Shown piece after piece: positions 35,449 through 43,632 of a stretch of DNA of 64,000 nucleotides. Both the position numbers and the translations under genes were made by a program. The DNA is from Bacteroides sp. Marseille-P3684 (GTDB lineage Bacteria; Bacteroidota; Bacteroidia; Bacteroidales; Bacteroidaceae), in contig NZ_LT985808.1 of the NCBI RefSeq assembly GCF_900291465.1, positions 2,606,184 to 2,670,183 on the forward strand. Reading direction: 5' to 3'. Position 1 is the first letter of the stretch, and each line of letters opens with the position of its first letter. Under the pieces are notes generated by a model. It searched no databases. It had not been told where the DNA came from and saw only the letters and a list, made by a program, of their open reading frames with translations.

Positions 35449-36387
35449 TCAATAGTGTTCCATCGCACGCAGCGCCTCATCGTATTCGATCGTGATTTCC
35501 TTCATGACTTCAGCCACGGTCTGTGACTGACGGAAGAGGGAAGCCACCTGCCCCAGCTCCAGTTCGCCATTCTCCAGGTCACCTTCGAAGATTCCCAGCT
35601 TCGCACGTCCGCGTCCCAACAGTTCACGCAGCTCATCGGCAGAAGCTCCACGGGCCTCCGCCTCCTCCACAGCCTGCCGGAAACCGCCTTTCACCAGACG
35701 GGTCGGCGACAGCTTCTTCAGTAGCAACTTCGTATCTCCTTCTTCCAGGAAGAGTCCGTGTGCCTTGAATCCCGGATGGGCGGAACTTTCCTCCGTCAGG
35801 GCAAACCGCGTGCCTATCTGCACACCTTCCGCTCCCAGAGCCATGGCTGCCAGCATCCCCCGTCCTGTCCCGATGCCGCCTGCGGCAATCAAAGGCAGGG
35901 AAGTGGCACGTCTGACGGCCGGGATGAGACAGAGGGTTGTCGTCTCCTCGCGTCCGTTATGTCCTCCGGCTTCAAAACCTTCAGCTACCACGGCATCCAC
36001 TCCCGCCTCTTCGCACTTGCGGGCAAACTTCGACGACGACACCACATGCACCACCGTCATGCCATGTTCTTTCAGGAAGGGGGTCCACAACTTGGGATTA
36101 CCGGCGGAGGTAAAGACAATCTTCACCTCCTCCTCGACCAGCAGGTTCATGATTTCCTCAATCTGAGGATACATCAGAGGCACATTCACCCCAAAGGGAC
36201 GGTCGGTAGCTTTCCGGCATTTCTGTATATGCTCACGCAACGTGTCGGGATGCATCGAGCCTGCGCCCAGCAACCCCAGTCCACCCGCATTGCTCACAGC
36301 AGACGCCAGACGCCAGCCGCTGCACCACACCATACCACCTTGGATGATGGGATGCTCTACTTGAAACAAAGAAGTGATTCGGTTCAT
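35449..36387 (-). CDS. FMN-dependent 2-nitropropane dioxygenase family (FabK/nitronate monooxygenase)
   Basis: This 312-residue TIM-barrel flavoenzyme has the FMN-binding glycine-rich segments SLPLIAAGGIGTGRGMLAA and GAEGVQIGTRFALTEE, and HPIIQGGMVWCSGWRLAS at the N-terminus. The family splits into enoyl-ACP reductase II (FabK) and nitronate monooxygenase. FabK-like features (the EAGGHNG loop, VAEGFEAGGH) favour FabK, but I cannot exclude NMO. It precedes the ABM-domain gene by 25 bp and follows the nitroreductase gene by 30 bp, so the three may form one operon. Confidence 0.85.
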   Translation of the reverse strand: MNRITSLFQVEHPIIQGGMVWCSGWRLASAVSNAGGLGLLGAGSMHPDTLREHIQKCRKATDRPFGVNVPLMYPQIEEIMNLLVEEEVKIVFTSAGNPKLWTPFLKEHGMTVVHVVSSSKFARKCEEAGVDAVVAEGFEAGGHNGREETTTLCLIPAVRRATSLPLIAAGGIGTGRGMLAAMALGAEGVQIGTRFALTEESSAHPGFKAHGLFLEEGDTKLLLKKLSPTRLVKGGFRQAVEEAEARGASADELRELLGRGRAKLGIFEGDLENGELELGQVASLFRQSQTVAEVMKEITIEYDEALRAMEHY

Positions 36388-36417
36388 AAATGGATATTCG
36401 AGATTAGGTTAAAATTG

Positions 36418-37074
36418 TCATTGCTTGGGATAGCCCACGGGATTGTTCAGCAGTGGTATCTGATGGTCAGCCAGGTTCAGCAGCCGACGTACAGCCGGTT
36501 CGTCCATCGAAGCCCTCGGCACCGTGCACAGCCCCACGGAGGAGCAGAAGAGATTCACGTTCTGCGACACAATGCCGGCGTCCATGGCGGCCATCAGCTT
36601 CACACGCTCTCCGGTCATTTCAAAACGGGACAGATCCGACACAAAGAGCAGAATCACCGGGAATGCCTTTACAAAGTCCTGTGTCCGTGCCGGAGAGGGA
36701 GGCCCGGCGAGCACTTCCCGATGGTCGCCCTCGGCCACCGGCTGCAAAGCATGACGCTGCGGGAGGTACAGGAACACGCCTTCATCGGTGAACACATACA
36801 CATCGATGTCCTGCTTGTTCAGTGCCGAAGGAGCCGTACGCCGTCCTTCCTCCGGACGGTTGATGCCATTGGCTGCCCATATCACATCCGACAAGTCACG
36901 AAGGCTGAGTTCCTCCGGCGAACATTCACGCACCGACACACGGTCGGAGAGAGCTTTCATCACTGCAGTTCCCCTGGTCTTGTCCGGTTCGGGAAGCTGT
37001 ATTTCCTTCAAATCCTGTGCTTCGGCCAATGTCATGCAGCCCATTGCCACAGCAGCCATAATCAGTTTCTTCAT
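36418..37074 (-). CDS. exported nitroreductase (SagB/ThcOx-like)
   Basis: This 218-residue FMN-dependent nitroreductase-fold protein starts with a signal peptide (MKKLIMAAVAMGCMTLAEAQ), so it is probably periplasmic. The SagB-type pattern is present: RVSVRECSPEELSLRDLSDVIWAANGINR, TAPSALNKQ, and C-terminal PLLNNPVGYPKQ. SagB-like enzymes oxidise azolines or reduce nitro compounds with FMN, and an exported copy would need flavin outside the cytoplasm. It is the first gene of the nitroreductase-FabK-ABM trio, 65 bp downstream of the RluA-type gene. Substrate unknown. Confidence 0.85.
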   Translation of the reverse strand: MKKLIMAAVAMGCMTLAEAQDLKEIQLPEPDKTRGTAVMKALSDRVSVRECSPEELSLRDLSDVIWAANGINRPEEGRRTAPSALNKQDIDVYVFTDEGVFLYLPQRHALQPVAEGDHREVLAGPPSPARTQDFVKAFPVILLFVSDLSRFEMTGERVKLMAAMDAGIVSQNVNLFCSSVGLCTVPRASMDEPAVRRLLNLADHQIPLLNNPVGYPKQ

Positions 37075-37140
37075 AGGTCATTCGTCTTTATACGTCGACG
37101 AATATAGCAGATTCTTTCGATACAACACTGTTTAAGGTCG

Positions 37141-38772
37141 TTAAAACATTGCAGCCTGCTCCACTTTTATCCAATGTCCCGTAACCGGATGACGGAATTC
37201 CAGTTTCTCGGCATGCAAATAGAGTCTGTCGGCTGCATGTCCGTAGAGCGCATCCCCCACGATGGGAGCATCCAATCCCAGGGGATGGGCAGCATGCACC
37301 CGGAGCTGGTGCGTCCGCCCGGTCAAGGGGTAAAGAGCAATCCGGGTATGTCCTGCCGCATCTTGCTCCATCACCTCATAGCGGGTCACGGCAGGCTTGC
37401 CATATTCCTCACTTACCAGCTGACGCGGACGATTATCCGGGTCGGGACATAAAGGCAACCGGACGAAACCCGACTGCGGCGACACCTCTCCGTCCAGCAA
37501 CGCCACATACCGTTTCTTCACGGCACGTGTCTCAAACTGAGCCTGCAAGGCTGCATGTACTTCCTTGGTCTTCGCCAACAGAAGCAGTCCGGATGTCGCC
37601 ATGTCAAGCCGATGCACGACCAGCGGTCCTGTCGCTTGCGGACAATAACGGCGCATCCATTCCCAGACAGAGAGTTGCCCATCCTTCCCGGGGACGGACA
37701 GCATGCCTGCCGGCTTATCGACGACCAGCAAATAATCATCTTCCCACACGACACGGACGTTCTCCCTGTATTGCGGAAGTGCCAAAGGATTCGGGTCGAC
37801 CTCCAACCCCTCCAGCATGTGCTTCAGGATGGGCTCACACTTGGTACGGCAAGCAGGATAGTAATAACCGTGGCGTCGTAATTCATTCTTTGGAGAACCT
37901 CCCCACCAGAACTCAGCCATACAGACCGGATGAAGCTGATGGAGGTAGGCATACTGCAACAGCTTCGGCGCGGCACACTCTCCGGCTCCTGCCGGAGGGA
38001 CCGAGCGTCCGGCTTCCTGGAAAATGGTACATAAATCTTTCGCTTCTCCCCTGGCGTTCAACATACGGAACTGACTGAACAGAGCCTGTTGCAATGCCGC
38101 CGACCGCCGGTGCCTCTCCTGTCTCCATGCCTCCAAGCGGGCATCATACTGCTGCAATGCCTGTCGGCAGGCGGCTATCTTCTCCATCCAACGGCGTTCA
38201 AGTCGTTTATATTCCGCCTTCTGATGCTGGCTTTCGCGTACCAGCCTGCCCTGTTCTGCTTCGCTCAGGCTCCCCTGTCTACGCTGGAGGTTGCGGGCGG
38301 CCTTTGCCTCTGCCAGCCGGGTCCGCTCTTTTTCCAATTCACACTTCGACTGCTGTTCAGCCTCATCCAAAGCCCATTGTGCTGTCCGGTAGGCTTCACT
38401 CGTCCGTAACGCTTCCACACGATGGTTGATGGCAGAGATACGACTCTCCTCTTCCCGGAAAAATCCATCCGGACGCAATAAGTCATAGACCGGAGGAACA
38501 AAGTACGTGTGCATGTTCTTTCCGGCAAGAATCCCGGAGAAAGCAGCCAAAAAGCCAAGCTGTCCATCCGTATCCTTCACGACAAGGACTCCAAACATTT
38601 TCCCTTCCGATAACTCTTCAGCCCAGTCACCCCGGGTGGAAAGGTAGGCTTGCACTTGTTTCACTGCCTGCACACATAGCGGATGGGGGACGTAATGGAA
38701 GGGATACGTAAAACGTGCTGGAAGAGGGATTGCCTGTACGTCTGACTCAAAATGATGTATATGGGACTGCAT
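37141..38772 (-). CDS. RluA-family pseudouridine synthase with long N-terminal extension
   Basis: This 543-residue enzyme has a C-terminal ~200-residue pseudouridine synthase domain (from ~340). VVHRLDMATSGLLLLAK carries the catalytic Asp390, and YPLTGRTHQLRVHAAHPLG completes the site. It isomerises uridines in rRNA or tRNA. The N-terminal ~330 residues are extra: a globular part (1-100), a long charged coiled coil (about 107-235) and a conserved AEFWWGGSPKNELRRHGYY segment. Such long RluA-like proteins recur in Bacteroidota, and the target is unknown. Its start lies 20 bp inside the 5' end of an upstream in-frame extension of the divergent GNAT gene. The minus-strand -7 element TATCTTTG is at 38828-38835. 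Confidence 0.9.
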   Translation of the reverse strand: MQSHIHHFESDVQAIPLPARFTYPFHYVPHPLCVQAVKQVQAYLSTRGDWAEELSEGKMFGVLVVKDTDGQLGFLAAFSGILAGKNMHTYFVPPVYDLLRPDGFFREEESRISAINHRVEALRTSEAYRTAQWALDEAEQQSKCELEKERTRLAEAKAARNLQRRQGSLSEAEQGRLVRESQHQKAEYKRLERRWMEKIAACRQALQQYDARLEAWRQERHRRSAALQQALFSQFRMLNARGEAKDLCTIFQEAGRSVPPAGAGECAAPKLLQYAYLHQLHPVCMAEFWWGGSPKNELRRHGYYYPACRTKCEPILKHMLEGLEVDPNPLALPQYRENVRVVWEDDYLLVVDKPAGMLSVPGKDGQLSVWEWMRRYCPQATGPLVVHRLDMATSGLLLLAKTKEVHAALQAQFETRAVKKRYVALLDGEVSPQSGFVRLPLCPDPDNRPRQLVSEEYGKPAVTRYEVMEQDAAGHTRIALYPLTGRTHQLRVHAAHPLGLDAPIVGDALYGHAADRLYLHAEKLEFRHPVTGHWIKVEQAAMF

Positions 38773-38923
38773 GATTCTATACCTTATATTATATATACGC
38801 TACATTGGAAGAAACCGTTTGGGCTTGCAAAGATAAGCAATGACGGGGAGGAAGAGAAACATGCGTTTGCTCAATTAGTTGAAATTTCCGGGAGAGATAT
38901 TAGGCTATCTGAAAGTTTATACA

Positions 38924-38931
38924 TACATTTG
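38924..38931 (+). promoter_or_regulatory. -7 element before the GNAT gene
   Basis: TACATTTG matches TAnnTTTG and predicts a start near 38938, 18 bp upstream of ATG 38956. This excludes the in-frame ATGs further upstream (38752 onward) as starts of this message, unless a second promoter exists. No clear -33. Confidence 0.45.
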
Positions 38932-38955
38932 GATAATCTTCTAAAACACATTCAA

Positions 38956-39258
38956 ATGAACATTGAACATTATCCCGAACGGAAACGCTTCCAGACAGTC
39001 GTGGACGGAATCACGGCTTACGTCACTTATACCATAGAGGCAGACGCCTTGGACATACGGCACACCATCGTCCCGATGGAAATCGAAGGACGGGGCATTG
39101 CCTCCGCTCTCGTACGTACCGCTTACGACTATGCACGCAGTCAGGGGCTCAAGCCTGTAGCTACCTGTTCGTATGCTGCCGTATGGCTTAAAAGGCATCC
39201 GGAATACGGAGGCACGGAGAGTAAGGACTTTGGCGGTACAGACAGCTGTGCCCTGTAG
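38956..39258 (+). CDS. small GNAT-fold N-acetyltransferase (YjdJ-like)
   Basis: This 100-residue GNAT domain of the YjdJ/GCN5-related short type transfers an acetyl group from acetyl-CoA to an amine. VPMEIEGRGIASALVRTAYDYARSQGL contains the acetyl-CoA-binding motif A (Q/R-x-x-G-x-G/A), and WLKRHPEY closes the domain. Target unknown. The start at 38956 is preferred over 38752 because MNIEHYPE aligns with the family's N-terminus and a -7 element (38924-38931) lies just upstream. The next gene starts 37 bp downstream. Confidence 0.82.
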   Translation: MNIEHYPERKRFQTVVDGITAYVTYTIEADALDIRHTIVPMEIEGRGIASALVRTAYDYARSQGLKPVATCSYAAVWLKRHPEYGGTESKDFGGTDSCAL

Positions 39259-39295
39259 GAATCATCATTTCATTCATTTCTAAACTGCTCTCCTT

Positions 39296-40315
39296 ATGAA
39301 GTTGTGCCCTGTTTTCCTCCTTGCCTGTCTGCATGTGGCATTTGCCGGATGCAAACACACTCCTTCCGACACGATTCCCGTAGTGCCGGATACCCTTCGT
39401 GTGGACACAATCGCACCCCCTCCGGCTCCTAAACCGTTACTGACGGCTGGAGATATCGAAGTAAAAAAAGAACTGCTCTACGACAAGTATACCCTAGAGG
39501 ATACCTACCCATACAAAGACACGACAAGGAGCTTTAAATGGGAAACAATCCGCGAGAAGCTGGCTATCGTGGAAAACATGCAGCGGGATACAACTGAAAA
39601 GTGGCTCGTCATGCAGAATTACAAGAATCGTAACCGGGAAGCTCCGGTTGTACGCAACTACCGGCGCAATTCATACGGCAGGGTTGCCGATACACTCGGT
39701 GTAGAACGCTACCAGTCAGTACCGCTCTATCTGCCTGAAGACACAGTGACGCCTGAACGCTACGGGAAAGATGGCACGTTGGCTTACCACAGTGGAAAAG
39801 AGGGAAGCTTCATCCGCATCCGTCCCGTAGAAATCGAAGGCGAATGGCTTGTCCCCGAACGTTATCTGAAGCCACTGCCCGACAGTACACGGTTTCATCA
39901 TGTCATCATCGTGGACCGGGGCGACCAGAACATAGCCACCCTGGAACGCATGGCGGAAGGACAATGGGAAGTGCGCAGCATGAATCCTTGTACAACCGGC
40001 AGAAGATTGCCGCCCTATGCCCAACCCACTCCATTGGGCATGTATCTGCTGCAGGAACAAAAACGCCGGATGGTCTATCTCAAAGACGGGTCGCCGGACA
40101 AAGGGGGCTTTGCTCCTTATGCCAGCCGTTTCACCAACGGTGCCTATATCCATGGAGTACCGGTCAATGTGCCCCGAACGAGCGAGATTGAATACAGCTA
40201 CTCCCTGGGGACGACTCCCCGCTCCCACATGTGTGTACGCTGCGCCACATCCCATGCCGGATTTATCTACGGATGGGCTCCGGTCGGACAATCGCTTGTC
40301 ATTGTCATCGAATGA
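39296..40315 (+). CDS. L,D-transpeptidase (YkuD) lipoprotein
   Basis: This 339-residue protein has a signal peptide with lipobox FAGC (Cys19), so it is probably anchored in the envelope. After a proline-rich linker and a ~130-residue N-terminal region comes a C-terminal YkuD domain (about 200-339) with AYIHGVP and the catalytic motif SHMCVRC (Cys313). The family consensus is SHGCVR; Met replaces Gly here. L,D-transpeptidases form 3-3 peptidoglycan cross-links or attach lipoproteins. It begins a block with another L,D-transpeptidase and DUF3810. Confidence 0.88.
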   Translation: MKLCPVFLLACLHVAFAGCKHTPSDTIPVVPDTLRVDTIAPPPAPKPLLTAGDIEVKKELLYDKYTLEDTYPYKDTTRSFKWETIREKLAIVENMQRDTTEKWLVMQNYKNRNREAPVVRNYRRNSYGRVADTLGVERYQSVPLYLPEDTVTPERYGKDGTLAYHSGKEGSFIRIRPVEIEGEWLVPERYLKPLPDSTRFHHVIIVDRGDQNIATLERMAEGQWEVRSMNPCTTGRRLPPYAQPTPLGMYLLQEQKRRMVYLKDGSPDKGGFAPYASRFTNGAYIHGVPVNVPRTSEIEYSYSLGTTPRSHMCVRCATSHAGFIYGWAPVGQSLVIVIE

Positions 40316-40370
40316 GGTTACACAGGTCATTTTTAACGTATTGCATGAGTTCTTATCAAAGAAAATGATT

Positions 40371-40378
40371 TATATTTG
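40371..40378 (+). promoter_or_regulatory. -7 element before the YkuD_2 gene
   Basis: TATATTTG lies 25 bp before the start codon at 40403 and matches TAnnTTTG. It suggests that the second transpeptidase and DUF3810 genes have a promoter separate from the first. A -33 TTTG is not clear. Confidence 0.5.
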
Positions 40379-40402
40379 CGCCGAATTTAGCCCAAGAACT
40401 AC

Positions 40403-41113
40403 ATGCACAAGACAATCCTTATCCTCATTTCTCTCTTCATCCCGGCATTGTTTGTCCTGACAGGCAGTGCTTCCGTAGAACCCGCTCCTGCTCTCCAGCC
40501 CACGGAGGACGCATCCGTAGACAGCTGTGAGATGCTTTATGAGAAGCTCCATCTGGACAGTGTGGTCAGTCGGAGGGCTTTCCGGCAAGCCGTGGAGGGA
40601 TACAAGAAGATTGAGCAACGGAGAAAGGATATACTTACCCTCATTGACTTCTCAAAACCTTCCACAGAGCAGCGGCTGTTTGTCATCGACATGAAAGCCG
40701 AACAAGTCCTTTTTGCCACAGTCGTGTCACATGGCAAGAACAGCGGTGGCAATTATGCGACTTCCTTTTCCAACGAAGAAGGGTCTCTGAAGAGCTCCTT
40801 GGGCTTTTACCTGACCGGAGAGACCTACAAGGGACGTAACGGATACTCCCTAATCCTCGACGGACTGGAGAAAGGCATCAATGACCGGGCTCGCCAACGT
40901 GCCATCGTGATGCATGGCGCCGCCTATTCCAATCCGTCGGTAATCCGTGCAAACGGACGTTTAGGGCGCAGCTTCGGCTGCCCGGCTGTTCCACAGGCTC
41001 TGTCGCGTCCCATCATCGACGCCATCAAGGGCGGCAGTGTACTCTATATTTATGCTCCAATCCCTGAGTATCTGGCACAAAGCAGCATCCTAACCCCTCG
41101 TCCTCATGCGTAA
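40403..41113 (+). CDS. murein L,D-transpeptidase catalytic-domain (YkuD_2) protein
   Basis: This 236-residue exported protein (signal peptide about 1-21) has the YkuD_2 catalytic domain (about 80-230): RLFVIDMKAEQVLFATVVSHG, a His-containing IVMHGAAYS and the active-site GRSFGCPAVP with Cys193. It probably makes or edits peptidoglycan cross-links. It overlaps the DUF3810 gene by 8 bp, suggesting coupled production. Confidence 0.9.
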   Translation: MHKTILILISLFIPALFVLTGSASVEPAPALQPTEDASVDSCEMLYEKLHLDSVVSRRAFRQAVEGYKKIEQRRKDILTLIDFSKPSTEQRLFVIDMKAEQVLFATVVSHGKNSGGNYATSFSNEEGSLKSSLGFYLTGETYKGRNGYSLILDGLEKGINDRARQRAIVMHGAAYSNPSVIRANGRLGRSFGCPAVPQALSRPIIDAIKGGSVLYIYAPIPEYLAQSSILTPRPHA

Positions 41114-42152
41114 GCCCCATCCCTGCTTACACGACGTCATCAGGTGGAGCATCCTATTCCTGTTACTTGCGTTTATCTTCACTTGCCGGTTTCATGCGGC
41201 AACAGGCGAATGGTATGCCATCCATATTTATCCGGTTGTTTCACTCACATTATCCCGGATTGCCTCCATCGTGCCTTTTTCACTTGAAGAGCTTTTGGCT
41301 GTCGGGGTACTCATCGGCAGCATCATCGGTGTCTTGCTGGCACGCCGACGGAGACGGAAGGTGCGCTTCATCCTCATCCGGCTGCTGGAAACGGCTGCCT
41401 GGCTCTACGTATGGTTCTACATCGGCTGGGGAGCAAACTACTTCCGTGCCTCCTTCTATGAACGCCTCCACGTAGAACCAGCCAACTACGAGGAACAAGC
41501 CTTCCGCTCGTTCCTGCAAACGTATACCGACAGCCTCAACGCCAGCTACATCCGCATAGACAGCCTCAATCCGATATCCACACAACGACTCATCCAGGCC
41601 CAATATCGGTCACTGCCCACGCACTACGGTTTACAGGCTCCACAGGAATGGCAAATACCCAAACGACTCTGTTTCAACAGGCTCTATTCCGGTGTCGGCG
41701 TACTGGGATTCATGGGGCCTTTCTTTTCCGAAATGCAGCTCAACGAGGACCTTCTCCCGTCGCAATACCCCTTCACCTATGCCCATGAACTGTCTCACCT
41801 GTTAGGCATCAGCAGTGAGGCCGAAGCCAACTATTGGGCTTTCCGCACCTGCATACATACAGACAATCCTGCCATCCGCTACAGTGGCTACATCGGACTG
41901 CTACCCTATGTCATCATAAATGCCCGTGCCACCTTACCTGCTGAAGATTATCGTCTTTGGGCACTCACCATACGGCAAGAGGTTGTCCGCGAGATGGGGC
42001 AACGCAGCGACTATTGGAAAGAGCGCTACAGTCCCTTCATCGGCGCAATCCAAGATAAAGTGTATGATCTCTTTCTCAAAGGGAATCGGGTGTCGACCGG
42101 AAAGAAGAACTATGCAGAGGTCATCCAAATGGTGATGTCTGCCGGAGTATGA
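41106..42152 (+). CDS. DUF3810 membrane protein with HExxH metallopeptidase motif
   Basis: This 348-residue protein has three hydrophobic helices in the first ~110 residues and an extracytoplasmic C-terminal part. HELSH (227-231), followed by SSEAEAN with a likely third ligand (E238), is a zinc-metallopeptidase signature. DUF3810 is the matching family, and its function is not established. The 8-bp overlap with the YkuD_2 gene and a terminator after the stop suggest an envelope-processing unit. A shared role with the transpeptidases is an inference. Confidence 0.85.
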   Translation: MRKPHPCLHDVIRWSILFLLLAFIFTCRFHAATGEWYAIHIYPVVSLTLSRIASIVPFSLEELLAVGVLIGSIIGVLLARRRRRKVRFILIRLLETAAWLYVWFYIGWGANYFRASFYERLHVEPANYEEQAFRSFLQTYTDSLNASYIRIDSLNPISTQRLIQAQYRSLPTHYGLQAPQEWQIPKRLCFNRLYSGVGVLGFMGPFFSEMQLNEDLLPSQYPFTYAHELSHLLGISSEAEANYWAFRTCIHTDNPAIRYSGYIGLLPYVIINARATLPAEDYRLWALTIRQEVVREMGQRSDYWKERYSPFIGAIQDKVYDLFLKGNRVSTGKKNYAEVIQMVMSAGV

Positions 42153-42236
42153 ACGAAAATCACGGCTAATGCTTTCTTCCATAGGACAAAGAACATATCT
42201 TTGCGCATCACTATGCCCGACTAGACAGAAATAAAT

Positions 42237-42271
42237 CGAGGGACACAGCAATGTGTTTGCCATGTCCCTCG
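42237..42271. terminator. bidirectional terminator DUF3810 / kbl
   Basis: A perfect 9-bp stem CGAGGGACA / TGTCCCTCG with a 17-nt loop lies between convergent genes. It is 84 bp after the DUF3810 stop codon and 24 bp before the kbl stop codon, and T-rich sequence follows on the + side. Confidence 0.75.
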
Positions 42272-42295
42272 TCATTCTATTCAGATAGCGTCGTA

Positions 42296-43486
42296 TTACT
42301 TGATAACTCCCAATTCCTTGCCAACCTTAATGAAAGCAGCAACTGCCTTATCAAGGTGTGCACGCTCATGACCGGCAGACAACTGTACTCGGATACGTGC
42401 CTGTCCCTTCGGAACAACAGGATAATAGAAGCCTGTCACATAAATGCCCTCTTCCTGCATGCGTGCGGCAAAGTCCTGTGACAACTTGGCATCATACAGC
42501 ATCACTGCGCAGATGGCAGACTGAGTCGGCTTGATATCAAATCCGGCAGCCAGCATCTTGTCACGGAAATACGTTACGTTCTCCACCAGCTTGTCATGCA
42601 AAGCATTGCTTTCCTTCAACATCTTGAACATCTCCAGGCTGGCGCCCACGATGGCAGGAGCCACCGAGTTGGAGAACAGATAAGGACGTGAACGCTGGCG
42701 CAACATGTCGATGATTTCCTTCCGGCCTGTCGTGAATCCACCCATGGCACCACCAAAGGCTTTGCCCAAAGTTCCGGTAAAGATATCCACACGGCCGTAG
42801 ACACCAAACTGCTCTGCCACACCGTGTCCCGTCGGACCTACGACACCGGCGGAATGCGATTCGTCCACCATGACCAGCGCATCATACTTTTCAGCCAACT
42901 CGCAAATCTTGTCCATCGGGGCTACATTGCCGTCCATTGAGAAGACACCATCGGTCGCAATGATGCGGTGACGTTGGGCCTGTGCCTCCTGAAGGCAGCG
43001 CTCCAGGTCTGCCATGTCCGCATTGGCATAGCGATAACGTTTGGCCTTGCAGAGTCGTACACCGTCAATGATGGAAGCATGATTGAGTGCATCAGAGATG
43101 ATGGCATCCTCTTCGGTAAAGAGCGGTTCAAACAATCCACCGTTCGCATCAAAGCAGGCAGCATAGAGAATGGTATCTTCCGTTTTGAAATAATCGGAAA
43201 TAGCAGCCTCCAATTGTTTGTGCAAATCTTGCGTTCCACAGATGAAACGGACCGAAGACATACCATATCCATGGGTGTCCATTGCACGCTTGGCTGCCTC
43301 GATGAGGCGCTTGTTGTCTGAGAGGCCAAGATAGTTGTTTGCACAGAAATTCAATACATCAGTTCCGGCATTGACTTTTATGTCGGCACGTTGGGGAGTC
43401 GTAATCACACGTTCATTCTTATACAATCCGGCTTCGCGGATGCTGTCCAATTCCTGAGTCAGGAATTCTTTCATTTTACCGTACAT
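42296..43486 (-). CDS. kbl: glycine C-acetyltransferase (2-amino-3-ketobutyrate CoA ligase)
   Basis: A PLP enzyme that cleaves 2-amino-3-ketobutyrate with CoA into glycine and acetyl-CoA, the second step of threonine degradation. The 396-residue length is standard. PLP motifs: VMVDESHSAGVVG (cofactor-ring region) and FTGTLGKAFGGAMGG (Schiff-base Lys in LGKAFGG). It is divergent from tdh, 146 bp apart, so the two pathway genes can share control elements. Confidence 0.96.
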   Translation of the reverse strand: MYGKMKEFLTQELDSIREAGLYKNERVITTPQRADIKVNAGTDVLNFCANNYLGLSDNKRLIEAAKRAMDTHGYGMSSVRFICGTQDLHKQLEAAISDYFKTEDTILYAACFDANGGLFEPLFTEEDAIISDALNHASIIDGVRLCKAKRYRYANADMADLERCLQEAQAQRHRIIATDGVFSMDGNVAPMDKICELAEKYDALVMVDESHSAGVVGPTGHGVAEQFGVYGRVDIFTGTLGKAFGGAMGGFTTGRKEIIDMLRQRSRPYLFSNSVAPAIVGASLEMFKMLKESNALHDKLVENVTYFRDKMLAAGFDIKPTQSAICAVMLYDAKLSQDFAARMQEEGIYVTGFYYPVVPKGQARIRVQLSAGHERAHLDKAVAAFIKVGKELGVIK

Positions 43487-43589
43487 AGTCTTTTACTTGT
43501 TTATGTTGATACTGACAAAGTTCTACTTTTTTTTCGAACTTTCACTAAAAAACCTCCACTTTTTTTCACGCCATATACAAATATTGCCT

Positions 43590-43597
43590 TACCTTTG
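43590..43597 (+). promoter_or_regulatory. -7 element of tdh
   Basis: TACCTTTG matches TAnnTTTG, 36 bp before the tdh start codon. -33 TTTG is not obvious at the proper distance. Confidence 0.5.
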
Positions 43598-43632
43598 TTT
43601 CCAAAAGTAACTTAAAAACATCAACAGGTGAT

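Noticed and set aside
35758-37107. Long open frame (449 residues) on the plus strand across the FabK-like and nitroreductase genes
   Set aside because: It spans two real genes on the other strand and crosses their boundary; the translation is low in family resemblance.
38752-38955. 68-residue N-terminal extension of the GNAT protein
   Set aside because: It runs over the start of the divergent RluA-type gene and its promoter; the GNAT domain begins at 38956, just after a -7 element.
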